DNA from: an uncultured Spirochaetales bacterium
Lineage (GTDB): Bacteria > Spirochaetota > Spirochaetia > Sphaerochaetales > Sphaerochaetaceae
Length of the DNA: 15,177 bases
Assembly: GCA_934247875.1 (NCBI GenBank)
Contig: CAKQJZ010000049.1
Span: forward strand, 1 to 15,177
Reading direction: 5' to 3'
Part shown: positions 1 to 6,258 of the stretch, one piece after another
How positions within the stretch are numbered: position 1 is the first letter of the stretch
Layout: each line of letters begins with the position of its first letter
The notes under the pieces: generated by a model
What the model saw: only the letters and a program-made list of their open reading frames with translations
The model's database searches: none
What the model was told of the DNA's origin: nothing
Translations under genes and position numbers: made by a program

Positions 1-244
1 TCCTATCTGTTATATCCTGGACAGCCTGGCTTCCTACCATTTGCCAGAAGCTGTGCTCTTCGCTGTTTCTCATATCTTTGAGGATCTTCTGAAGGTCATT
101 CTTCTTCATAAGCTTCCCTTCTTTCTTATAATCATCCTGAATGATAGTGATTGCAGTATTGTATATGATGCCTCCGACAATGATCATGTCGTTAAGATAC
201 TTGCAATCTTCATCATTATAAAGCTTGACGGTTAAAGACTTCAT
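1..244 (-). CDS. tnpB: TnpB-family RNA-guided nuclease (IS200/IS605 OrfB), N-terminal part, runs off window
   Basis: This is the first 81 codons of a protein that continues beyond the left edge. Translating the minus strand from the ATG at 242-244 gives MKSLTVKLYNDED, then a helical region containing IIYNTAITIIQDDYKKEGK, then FWQMVGSQAVQDITDR. The order 'YN.AI...YYKKEGK' followed by 'SQA.QD...R' is the usual N-terminal helix-turn-helix region of TnpB/OrfB. In this family the C-terminal RuvC and zinc-finger parts, not visible here, cleave DNA guided by an RNA from the element's right end; the function is known for the family and not shown here. The gene lies 214 bp inside an IS608-like left end, with no tnpA between, so the element looks tnpB-first or tnpB-only. 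Completeness cannot be judged. Confidence 0.82.
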   Translation of the reverse strand, partial: MKSLTVKLYNDEDCKYLNDMIIVGGIIYNTAITIIQDDYKKEGKLMKKNDLQKILKDMRNSEEHSFWQMVGSQAVQDITDR

Positions 245-343
245 GCGTTCTTCTGGTCCTCAATACATAACGTATCAGCAGTGTTCCTAAGATAGATACT
301 TAAAGATTTTCAATAACAGACTATTCCTTTTCTGTATATGTTA

Positions 344-373
344 ATTTTAACACGTATAATAATTTAAGTCCAA
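344..373 (-). promoter_or_regulatory. Candidate tnpB promoter inside the IS left end
   Basis: On the minus strand TTGGAC (368-373) and TAAAAT (344-349) are separated by 18 nt, close to sigma-70 consensus. The start of tnpB is about 100 nt downstream. The region is AT-rich, so a chance match is possible. Confidence 0.35.
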
Positions 374-419
374 CAAAATCATCTCAAACGCAGCAAATAA
401 TAAGATATGAAGCTCTCAT

Positions 420-444
420 CCCACAGCTTAAGCTCGTGGGCTTT
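420..444 (-). repeat. IS left-end subterminal hairpin with AAAG guide
   Basis: The imperfect palindrome has a 5-bp outer stem (CCCAC/GTGGG), one bulged G, a 3-bp inner stem (AGC/GCT) and a TTAA loop. AAAG on the minus strand (441-444) abuts the 5' foot. This is the form recognised by Y1 transposases of the IS200/IS605 family on single-stranded DNA. The hairpin also supplies the stop codon of the interrupted upstream gene (TAA at 428-430). Confidence 0.72.
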
Positions 445-760
445 CTCGGCTAGTTATCGTAAGCTCGTCTTCCAAGTTTAATACTTGCGGCAAGAAGACG
501 ATTCGCAGTTTTCCGCAGTAACGGCGAAGTAATTCCAGATTTTTCTGGAGATTGGCTGTGATAGGAACATCCGTATCAAAAACCAATATCACAATGGTGC
601 CAGCTTGGATGGAAAGCATTTGCGATTTTGGAATTAGATTTTGAACAACATTAAAGACCTTCACTTTCCATGGAATAAGTTTTGCAGGTTTTTCTTTTAA
701 CGAAGCAATCAGCTGTTGCTCACATGGACCTTCAACATAGTAGATGCACTTACTGTCCAT
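428..760 (-). CDS. TOPRIM-like protein of an ATPase/nuclease pair, 3' end replaced by IS sequence
   Basis: A 110-residue product from the ATG at 758-760. It begins MDSKCIYYVEGPCEQQL: a beta strand followed by E10 and E14. Residues 55-64 (TIVILVFDTD) give a hydrophobic strand ending in D62-x-D64. A glutamate after the first strand and a later DxD are the acidic pattern of TOPRIM/RloB-like nucleases, so I infer a metal-dependent nuclease-like fold. I do not recognise the exact family. The sequence up to about L100 looks native. The last codons, ITSRESPRA, lie in the IS left end, so the natural C-terminus is missing and the protein is probably inactive or altered. An in-frame ATG at 782-784 would add eight residues (MNWKWGGQ). 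I prefer 760, where ATGGACAGTAA overlaps the ATPase stop by 11 nt, which suggests coupled translation. Confidence 0.6.
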   Translation of the reverse strand: MDSKCIYYVEGPCEQQLIASLKEKPAKLIPWKVKVFNVVQNLIPKSQMLSIQAGTIVILVFDTDVPITANLQKNLELLRRYCGKLRIVFLPQVLNLEDELTITSRESPRA

Positions 761-1853
761 TTGCCCACCCCATTTCCAGTTCATCTAACAGGGAATCTTG
801 AGGCAAGGAAGAGAATACATCGTTTTCTACTGCATTGCGCAAAGAATCTGTATTGCGTTTCAGAACATCAGACGCAGAGATAGCAGAAACTTTATAACTG
901 CCATTCTCTAACTGTTTCCGTAGAAAAACATAGCTATGTTTTGGCAGATTCAAATCAAGCATATCTGTGTTATGAGTGGTGAAAATCAATTGCTCATCAT
1001 TAGAAAGCAAGCTCAACATGATGCCAAAGATACGCTTTTCGATATCGCTTTGAATATAAGAAAAATGTTCATCACAATAATAGAAGCTGCTTTCCCGTGT
1101 AATCATAGAAGCTAGGAACATAGCAACATCGATACCTTCGGCTGTCCCGCTGGATAGAATGTCGCGGTTCAGCAATTTTCCATCTTGAATGATGATTTCG
1201 GTATCGTTGCGACGGATAATAAAAGTATCCTTCAAATCCTTAGACACTCGGACATCTTGAAGTGTAGGGTCAAGTGTGCCAATTACAGCTCTGAGCGTTT
1301 TTAGAAGAATCTTCTTATTAGCCGTTGTCAGCTTAAGCGATTTTTCAATTTCGGGATAGGCAAAACGATATTGGAAGCTACCGACGCAATTTTTTAAGGC
1401 TGTGGATGTTTGAGTGGCTTCAGCAGTATGATCGGTCAGCCTGGCAGTACACTTCTCATAGGAATCCATAGTTCCAATGTCAGCGGTTTCATAGCGAATA
1501 TCCACAGTGGCTTTAGCAGGAACAATAGTGGCATAAATGCGCTGCAGCCGATAATCACCGTTGACAAAATCGATACAGAAGGTTCCGCTTTCACCAGAAA
1601 CCATGTCATACAAGAGCGAAGGATTTCCGGAGGAGATGTATCCCAAAATGCGAAGCAGTGCTTTTCCGAGACTGGTTTTTCCCGTTGCGTTTGCACCCAT
1701 TAAAATGACGGCTTTTTTATATCGGAAGCGTTCTCTGCCGTTCAAATGTTCATCTTCGATAATGGAATTAACGATTTTCTTCGGATAGGTAAAATCGATA
1801 TTGAAATCATTAAATCCGTAAATGCGATTTAAAGCAAAGCTTAAAACAATCAT
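750..1853 (-). CDS. AAA_15/OLD-like ABC-type ATPase, probable defence component
   Basis: A 367-residue SMC/ABC-like ATPase. Visible motifs are the N-terminal strand and 'F..IDF' region (1-22), Walker A GANATGKT (53-60), ABC signature-like LSSGTAEG (233-240), Walker B FYYCDE with catalytic E262, and switch histidine H294 in FTTHNTDML. This order is typical of AAA_15/AAA_21 ATPases found in RloA, AriA, AbiLi and OLD-like systems. No TOPRIM domain is fused at the C-terminus; the small TOPRIM-like gene immediately downstream overlaps by 11 nt and could supply the effector. By analogy the ATPase would sense infection and control the effector; this is inference. The start is supported by GGAGAG 11 nt upstream. 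It has its own candidate promoter, and the preceding operon ends in a terminator. The gene looks intact. Confidence 0.75.
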   Translation of the reverse strand: MIVLSFALNRIYGFNDFNIDFTYPKKIVNSIIEDEHLNGRERFRYKKAVILMGANATGKTSLGKALLRILGYISSGNPSLLYDMVSGESGTFCIDFVNGDYRLQRIYATIVPAKATVDIRYETADIGTMDSYEKCTARLTDHTAEATQTSTALKNCVGSFQYRFAYPEIEKSLKLTTANKKILLKTLRAVIGTLDPTLQDVRVSKDLKDTFIIRRNDTEIIIQDGKLLNRDILSSGTAEGIDVAMFLASMITRESSFYYCDEHFSYIQSDIEKRIFGIMLSLLSNDEQLIFTTHNTDMLDLNLPKHSYVFLRKQLENGSYKVSAISASDVLKRNTDSLRNAVENDVFSSLPQDSLLDELEMGWANGQ

Positions 1854-1855
1854 TT

Positions 1856-1911
1856 GAGTACCAACTCTCCATTACATTAAATCTTACGAACTAATGATAC
1901 CACTGGTACTC
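1856..1911. repeat. Inverted GAGTACCA / TGGTACTC pair around the ATPase promoter
   Basis: GAGTACCA at 1856-1863 lies between the ATPase ribosome site and ATG. Its reverse complement TGGTACTC at 1904-1911 lies between -35 and -10. The latter is one half of an 11-bp palindrome, TACCA-C-TGGTA (1898-1908). The placement suits a repressor or autoregulatory operator, but no regulator gene is visible here. Confidence 0.35.
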
Positions 1912-1922
1912 TGCGATTACAA
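1894..1922 (-). promoter_or_regulatory. Candidate promoter of the ATPase/TOPRIM pair
   Basis: On the minus strand TTGTAA (1917-1922) and TATCAT (1894-1899) are exactly 17 nt apart, and the -10 matches consensus at five of six bases. The predicted start is about 35 nt before the ATPase ATG. Confidence 0.45.
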
Positions 1923-1983
1923 CGGGCTAATTGTCGAATTTAGTGCCGAAAACAGATTTGTTAATTGAAAAGATATAATTCTC

Positions 1984-2021
1984 AAAAACCGCCCTCGACC
2001 TGTTTCCAAGGACGAGAACGG
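1984..2021 (-). terminator. Intrinsic terminator after the RNA methyltransferase
   Basis: On the minus strand a stem CCGTTCTCG pairs with CGAGGGCGG (two G-U pairs) and is extended by CC/GG beyond a T-T mismatch, with a loop of about nine bases. TTTTTG follows at once. It lies about 50 nt after the stop codon at 2074 and closes the long minus-strand operon, which separates it from the defence-like pair. Confidence 0.7.
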
Positions 2022-2073
2022 TTCAGACTGTGAAATGATGTCCGAACGATATTGAACGAATCATCGAACTATA

Positions 2074-3213
2074 TTACTGTGCTTTTGACATCAATACTAC
2101 AGTCTCAACATGGCTTGTTCCAGGGTAGAAATCAAAGACTTTGACACGCTCTGGTTTGTAGGCTTCAAAGAGAGGAAGATCACGAGAGAGTGTTACACTG
2201 TCACAGCTTACATAGATAATGTGTTCTGCGTTCCATGAAGCAATCATCTTTGCTACTCCCTCGCCTAGTCCTGTGCGTGGAGGATCTACTATTACAGTAG
2301 ATACTCTGCGTCCCATGCGTTTGCCCCAAAGTGCTACATCAGATGTGAATGAAGAAGCTGATGGTGCATTGCGCTTAGAGAGAATCAAGCACTCTTTTTG
2401 TTTTTCAACTGCCCATACTTTTTTACTGCTATTCTCAAATGCAGCAGAGAATGTACCAACACCGCTATAGAGGTCCATTATCTCATCTCCAACTACATTA
2501 GCTTTGACGTAGTCAAGAAGTGATGATAAAAGCGCTGGATTAGACTGGAAGAACACACGTGATGAGACATAGTACTTTATGTCTCCAACTGTGATAGCAA
2601 CAGCTTTATCTGATAATGATATCTCATCATCTCCTTTGAAAGCTGGAACTTCAGCAAAGCCAGTTCTGCTCATTCTGTTCTCAAACATCGAGGACCTTGC
2701 AGCCTTAAAGAGCCTCTCATCACCTGGCTTTAAAAGGTCAGATAATTCTTTCTTTAAAATAGGACACTCTTTGATTTCAACTATAGAGTTTGAGCGAGAA
2801 GCAAGAAAACCCTGCTTCTTGCTCTTTAGGTCTACATGGAATCTTGCGCGTACTCTGTAGCCTAAAATAGATCCATATTCAGGGCTATCAAACTCAGGCA
2901 GCTCAGCAAGCTTTGAAAGACGAATGAGGTTGTCTTTGACAATCTCTTCTTTAAGTCTAGCGCTGTCTTCTTCTCCTACTATCTGGAAATCACAGCCGCC
3001 ACAAATACCATAATAAGGGCAGATAGGTTCTCTTCTTAGCGGAGATGGCTCAAGAACACTCAATACATCCCCTCTAAGAACACCCTTCTCTCCTCTTAAT
3101 TCACTGACTTCTACGACTTCACCAGGAAGAGCGCCAGAAATAAGCGCAATGCGATTATCAACATGAGCAAGGCCAAATGCTCCGTTTACAAGCTTCTCGA
3201 TTTTCAGAGCCAC
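2074..3213 (-). CDS. TrmA/RlmD-family Fe-S RNA (uracil-5-)methyltransferase
   Basis: The 379-residue product transfers a methyl group from S-adenosylmethionine to C5 of a uridine in RNA. A TRAM-type RNA-binding domain covers about residues 1-55. The cluster cysteines are C65, C71, C74 (C-x5-C-x2-C) and C150, as in RumA/RlmD. SAM-binding and catalytic motifs are VFFQSNP (220-226), DLYSGVGTFS (247-256), DPPRTGL (310-316), nucleophile C337 in YVSCDS, and base E370 in TSHVETVVLM. TrmA itself lacks the cluster, so 23S rRNA is the likelier target, but the exact uridine (RlmD- or RlmC-type site) cannot be read from sequence. The start is GTG (3211-3213), overlapping the peptidase stop by 10 nt, and the gene is last in its operon. 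Length and motifs look complete. Confidence 0.9.
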   Translation of the reverse strand: MALKIEKLVNGAFGLAHVDNRIALISGALPGEVVEVSELRGEKGVLRGDVLSVLEPSPLRREPICPYYGICGGCDFQIVGEEDSARLKEEIVKDNLIRLSKLAELPEFDSPEYGSILGYRVRARFHVDLKSKKQGFLASRSNSIVEIKECPILKKELSDLLKPGDERLFKAARSSMFENRMSRTGFAEVPAFKGDDEISLSDKAVAITVGDIKYYVSSRVFFQSNPALLSSLLDYVKANVVGDEIMDLYSGVGTFSAAFENSSKKVWAVEKQKECLILSKRNAPSASSFTSDVALWGKRMGRRVSTVIVDPPRTGLGEGVAKMIASWNAEHIIYVSCDSVTLSRDLPLFEAYKPERVKVFDFYPGTSHVETVVLMSKAQ

Positions 3214-4907
3214 TCTTTAAGCCTCTCTGCATATCCAGCTATTACGCTGATGCCATCTAGCCAGAATTCCTTGCTCTCGATATCAAAACCAGCTGCTTTA
3301 GCTACTGCAACAGCATCTTCAGAACCAGTTAAAGCTAGTACTTCTTTATATAGCTTAGGGAAGTCAGGAACAGAATCCTTCTTTGAGAACAGAGCTAATG
3401 CAAATAACTGACCAAATGCATATGGATAGTTATAGAAACTGAATTCAGCACTATAATAGTGGCTCTTAACAGCCCACATATATGGATGCTTGATAGATAG
3501 TGCATCGCCATAAGTTCTCTCTTCAGCATCAAGCATCAAGCGAGAGAACTCATCTGGAGTAACTTCCCCGCTCTCTCTTTTTTCAAATGCAGATTTCTCA
3601 AAGTAGAACCTAGATAGAATATCTACACATACCTGAGCTGCAGATCCGACGAAGCTCTCAATGATTGGGAGTGCTTCTTCTTTTGTAGCGCTCTTAAGCA
3701 CTTCCTGGAATACAATCTGCTCACCAAATATAGATGCAGTCTCAGCAAGTGTCATAGGATACTCAGCACGTGAAGTTGGCAGATCTTTCACGATGCTATC
3801 GTGATAAGCATGGCCAAGCTCATGCGCAATTGTTGATACACTGTCATATGAGTAGTCGAAGTTGCATAGTACACGTGACTCCCCTCTCAAAGGGAATGCA
3901 GTGTCATAAGCACCACCTACTTTGCCTTTATGCGGCTCAGCGTCAATCCACTCGTTTTCGAATGCACTTCGCACAAAATCACCCATCTCTTTAGAGAAAC
4001 CTGTATAAGAATCGATTACGATTTTCTTTGCTTCTTCAAATGTATAGCGCTTATCTTGAGAACCAACAGGTGCAAATAAATCATAGAAAGCCATCTTGTC
4101 GATACCTAAAAGCTTAGCTTTGGTATCGAAATAGGAGCGGAACATAGGAAGCGCATCAACAAGAGCTGAAATGAGAGCATCAAGAGTCTTTTTGCTAATG
4201 CGCGCCATAAAGCAAGATCTATCTAAAGGATCACTCCAGCCACGACGCTTCTCAAGCATCAGACAAGTGCCTTTAACGCCATTGAGTGACGCTGCAAGCG
4301 CAACTTTATGCTGCTCTAAGATCTTCAGTTCACGATTGAAAGCGTCTTCTCTGACCTTTCTATCTGGATTAGTTGCAAGACCTCTGAGCTCAATAAGAGT
4401 CTTATCGCCATCTGCGATTGAAGAAGTGACAGAAGCTTGTAAGCGCTCCCAGCTTGATGCTGATACTCTCATCATATCATTAGCGAGGCTCTCTTCTTCA
4501 GGAGACATCTGATGATCTGCTTCAACAGCAATCTCATGGAGAAACAGCTTATAAGGCTCAAGCTCTGGAGATGAGAACTCACTCTTTCTATCTTTCAAGT
4601 AGTAGCAGAGCTTGCTAAGCGCATCGCTTGCAGCTACACTTCCCTCTTCAGCTAAAGAAACAGACTTGATATACATCGGATTCGATGTATCTGTGCTGAG
4701 AAGCGCAGAAGCATACGCAGAGTAAGTAGCAACAAGCGCTTTAAGATAATCAGCTCTTTCAATCAGAGAAAGAATAGAATCTTTCCTTTTTGCAGCTTCA
4801 ACAAGCTCTTTAGCAAGTTCTTTGCTTTTCTCTATATCAGATAAAAACTCCTCTGAAAGAGGCTCCTTGTATATAGATGATAAATTCCATTTTGGAAGCT
4901 TTTCCAT
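3204..4907 (-). CDS. pepF: M3B-family oligoendopeptidase F
   Basis: A 567-residue cytoplasmic zinc metallopeptidase that cuts short peptides; no signal peptide. The N-terminus MEKLPKWNLSSIY matches the usual 'W.L..IY' opening of OepF proteins. The zinc motif HELGH is at 362-366 (STIAHELGHAYHD), with the third ligand probably E389 in PMTLAETASIFGE. The C-terminal helical part (SRFYFEKS, then YPYAFGQLFALALF) is typical. I chose the ATG at 4905-4907, not the in-frame ATG ten codons upstream, because AGGAG lies just before it and the protein then starts like its family. The start is 2 nt after the upstream ABC ATPase stop and its end overlaps the methyltransferase, so it is translated as part of the transporter operon. 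A role in trimming imported peptides is possible, but the operon's binding protein is not of a peptide type. Confidence 0.9.
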   Translation of the reverse strand: MEKLPKWNLSSIYKEPLSEEFLSDIEKSKELAKELVEAAKRKDSILSLIERADYLKALVATYSAYASALLSTDTSNPMYIKSVSLAEEGSVAASDALSKLCYYLKDRKSEFSSPELEPYKLFLHEIAVEADHQMSPEEESLANDMMRVSASSWERLQASVTSSIADGDKTLIELRGLATNPDRKVREDAFNRELKILEQHKVALAASLNGVKGTCLMLEKRRGWSDPLDRSCFMARISKKTLDALISALVDALPMFRSYFDTKAKLLGIDKMAFYDLFAPVGSQDKRYTFEEAKKIVIDSYTGFSKEMGDFVRSAFENEWIDAEPHKGKVGGAYDTAFPLRGESRVLCNFDYSYDSVSTIAHELGHAYHDSIVKDLPTSRAEYPMTLAETASIFGEQIVFQEVLKSATKEEALPIIESFVGSAAQVCVDILSRFYFEKSAFEKRESGEVTPDEFSRLMLDAEERTYGDALSIKHPYMWAVKSHYYSAEFSFYNYPYAFGQLFALALFSKKDSVPDFPKLYKEVLALTGSEDAVAVAKAAGFDIESKEFWLDGISVIAGYAERLKEWL

Positions 4908-4909
4908 AT

Positions 4910-5476
4910 TCACTCCTTTTCCAAGCATATTGGGCATGCAGAAAATCTCTCTTTATCCTCTGCATCATGGCTTATTATAACAATAGTCTTACCATAAGCT
5001 TCTTTATTAATATACTCAGCAACTTTGTCAATCAATGATTCATCTAGACCAGTAAAAGGCTCATCGAGGAATAAGATATCATAAGAAGAGACAAGAGAGC
5101 GAGCAATAGAAGCTCTGCGCTTCATGCCGCCTGAGAGCGTATTGACTTTGCTATCAAGCTCCCCATCAAGCTCTAAGTTCCTTAAGACCTCTTTTATCCT
5201 CTCTTTATCATCACATACAGCTTTAAGATTTGAAAGCAATGCCATATTCTCTATAAGCCTATTCTCCTGGAAAAGGACTATAGGATTGACTCTATCACTC
5301 TCTAGAGTGCCATCAAAGTCTCTGTCCAGTGATGAAAGTATTCTCATCAGCGTTGTCTTACCTACCCCTGATGGACCTTCAATTATGTAGTGCTTGCCAT
5401 CTTCAAGCGTGATGTTGATATTCTCTAAGACTACTTTCTCACCAAATGCTTTTCTTTTAAGGCTGAGCTTTATCAC
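4910..5476 (-). CDS. ABC transporter ATP-binding protein, short NitT/TauT type
   Basis: The nucleotide-binding subunit of the importer, 188 residues. Motifs: Walker A GPSGVGKT (34-41), Q-loop Q70, signature LSGGMKRR (114-121), Walker B ILFLDEP (134-140), D-loop GLDE (143-146), H170. It is shorter than usual for NitT/TauT ATPases (about 240-260), lacking the C-terminal extension. It ends in CPICLEKE, a C-x2-C pair near the terminus that is unusual for this family and could be a metal or redox site, though this is speculation. The start is GTG (5474-5476) with GGAGG 8 nt upstream. The GTGA overlap with the permease stop indicates translational coupling. Confidence 0.9.
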   Translation of the reverse strand: MIKLSLKRKAFGEKVVLENINITLEDGKHYIIEGPSGVGKTTLMRILSSLDRDFDGTLESDRVNPIVLFQENRLIENMALLSNLKAVCDDKERIKEVLRNLELDGELDSKVNTLSGGMKRRASIARSLVSSYDILFLDEPFTGLDESLIDKVAEYINKEAYGKTIVIISHDAEDKERFSACPICLEKE

Positions 5477-6258
5477 TTTATAAGCCTCCTTTCCAAGAAT
5501 GCCAATAGAGCTAAGAAGAACTTCTCGAATATGATAGAGAGCATGATTATGACAATCGTCCAGGCAAAAAGCCGCGGAGTATCAAAATAGACTTTGGAAG
5601 AGTATAGCTCAGAGCCTATTGAGTATGCAGGCAGTCCAATGACTTCTGCTGCAACTGCACTCTTCCATCCCATAGCAAGCGCAGTCTTGCTAGATGCCTT
5701 GAAAAAAGGCATCACAAGCGGGATGTAAATATATCTGATGCGTTTAAAGCCCTTGATTTTATAAACATCAGCCATCTCGATGATATCACCAGAGATATTC
5801 TTAAGACCTTCTAGCAGTGATGTATAAATAACAGGGAATACCATTAGAAATGAAATTACGACGCTTAGGTTTTTGCTTTTGATCCAAAGAAGCACCAGAA
5901 TGACAATAGAAGCAACAGGAGTTGCTTTGATTGTCTTCAAAAGCGGATCCAAAAGCGACTCGACAAAAGAAAACCTATAAGACAAAGGCGCAAAGACCAA
6001 AGCAAGCACAACTGAAAGCACAATGCCAAGCGTAACGCGGGAAAGCGAGAAGAGTATGCTTTTCCAAAATGAATTCTCACAAGCTAAAGAAAGAAGCGCT
6101 TCAAAAGTCTTGAATGGAGAAGGCAAAAATAGCTCCTCTTTTATCAGAAGAGAAGCTATAAACCAGATAAGAATCCAAAATAGAACTGAAGCTATCTTAT
6201 AGATAGTAGAAGTCTGCTTCTGGCAGCTTCTGTCCGATGCTCTTTGGATTCTGTGCAT
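5473..6258 (-). CDS. ABC transporter permease, SsuC/TauC-like (BPD_transp_1)
   Basis: The integral membrane subunit, 261 residues with about six hydrophobic segments; the first is near residues 21-40 (IYKIASVLFWILIWFIASLL). The cytoplasmic EAA-type loop that contacts the ATPase is seen in EMADVYKIKGFKRIRYIYIP, followed by ALAMGWKSAVAAEVIG, which is usual for NitT/TauT permeases. The ATG at 6256-6258 has GAGG six bases upstream and lies inside the binding-protein gene, giving a 62-nt overlap. No later ATG, GTG or TTG exists before the first membrane segment, so this start is the only good one. The basic N-terminal tail (MHRIQRASDRSCQKQ) is fully encoded in the overlap. It forms one operon with its neighbours. 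Confidence 0.88.
   Translation of the reverse strand: MHRIQRASDRSCQKQTSTIYKIASVLFWILIWFIASLLIKEELFLPSPFKTFEALLSLACENSFWKSILFSLSRVTLGIVLSVVLALVFAPLSYRFSFVESLLDPLLKTIKATPVASIVILVLLWIKSKNLSVVISFLMVFPVIYTSLLEGLKNISGDIIEMADVYKIKGFKRIRYIYIPLVMPFFKASSKTALAMGWKSAVAAEVIGLPAYSIGSELYSSKVYFDTPRLFAWTIVIIMLSIIFEKFFLALLAFLERRLIK

Larger units (their letters stand above)
1..458 (-). mobile_element. IS200/IS605-family (IS608-like) element, left end and tnpB start
   Basis: Read on the minus strand, the sequence runs TTAC (459-462), 14 nt, AAAG (441-444), then a hairpin at 420-440. Its arms are CCCAC and GTGGG around AGCTTAAGCT, with one bulged G. In IS608 the left end has the same order: TTAC target kept 5' of the element, a spacer, a guide tetranucleotide AAAG at the foot of an imperfect hairpin with a bulge, cleavage about 19 nt from the hairpin. 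Here it is 18 nt from TTAC to the stem. The element therefore probably starts at 458 and extends left beyond the window. The right end cannot be seen. TnpA would have to act in trans unless it lies further left. Confidence 0.75.

Noticed and set aside
41..235. Plus-strand open frame of 64 codons at the left edge
   Set aside because: It is the complement of the TnpB start; the minus-strand frame has family motifs and this one has none.
1410..1788. Three overlapping open frames inside the ATPase gene
   Set aside because: They have no motifs or ribosome sites and lie within a convincing ATPase coding region.
428..1853. Calling the ATPase/TOPRIM pair PARIS (AriA/AriB)
   Set aside because: The partner is too short even allowing for truncation evidence, and the DUF4435 pattern is not recognisable; the resemblance is only at the level of ATPase plus TOPRIM.
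2022..2070. Short GAACGA-like repeats after the methyltransferase
   Set aside because: The copies are only six bases long and irregularly spaced; no array or known element is indicated.
4908..4937. Upstream ATG (4935-4937) as peptidase start
   Set aside because: The ATG at 4905-4907 has AGGAG at good spacing and begins with the usual family N-terminus; the extra ten residues overlap the ATPase gene.
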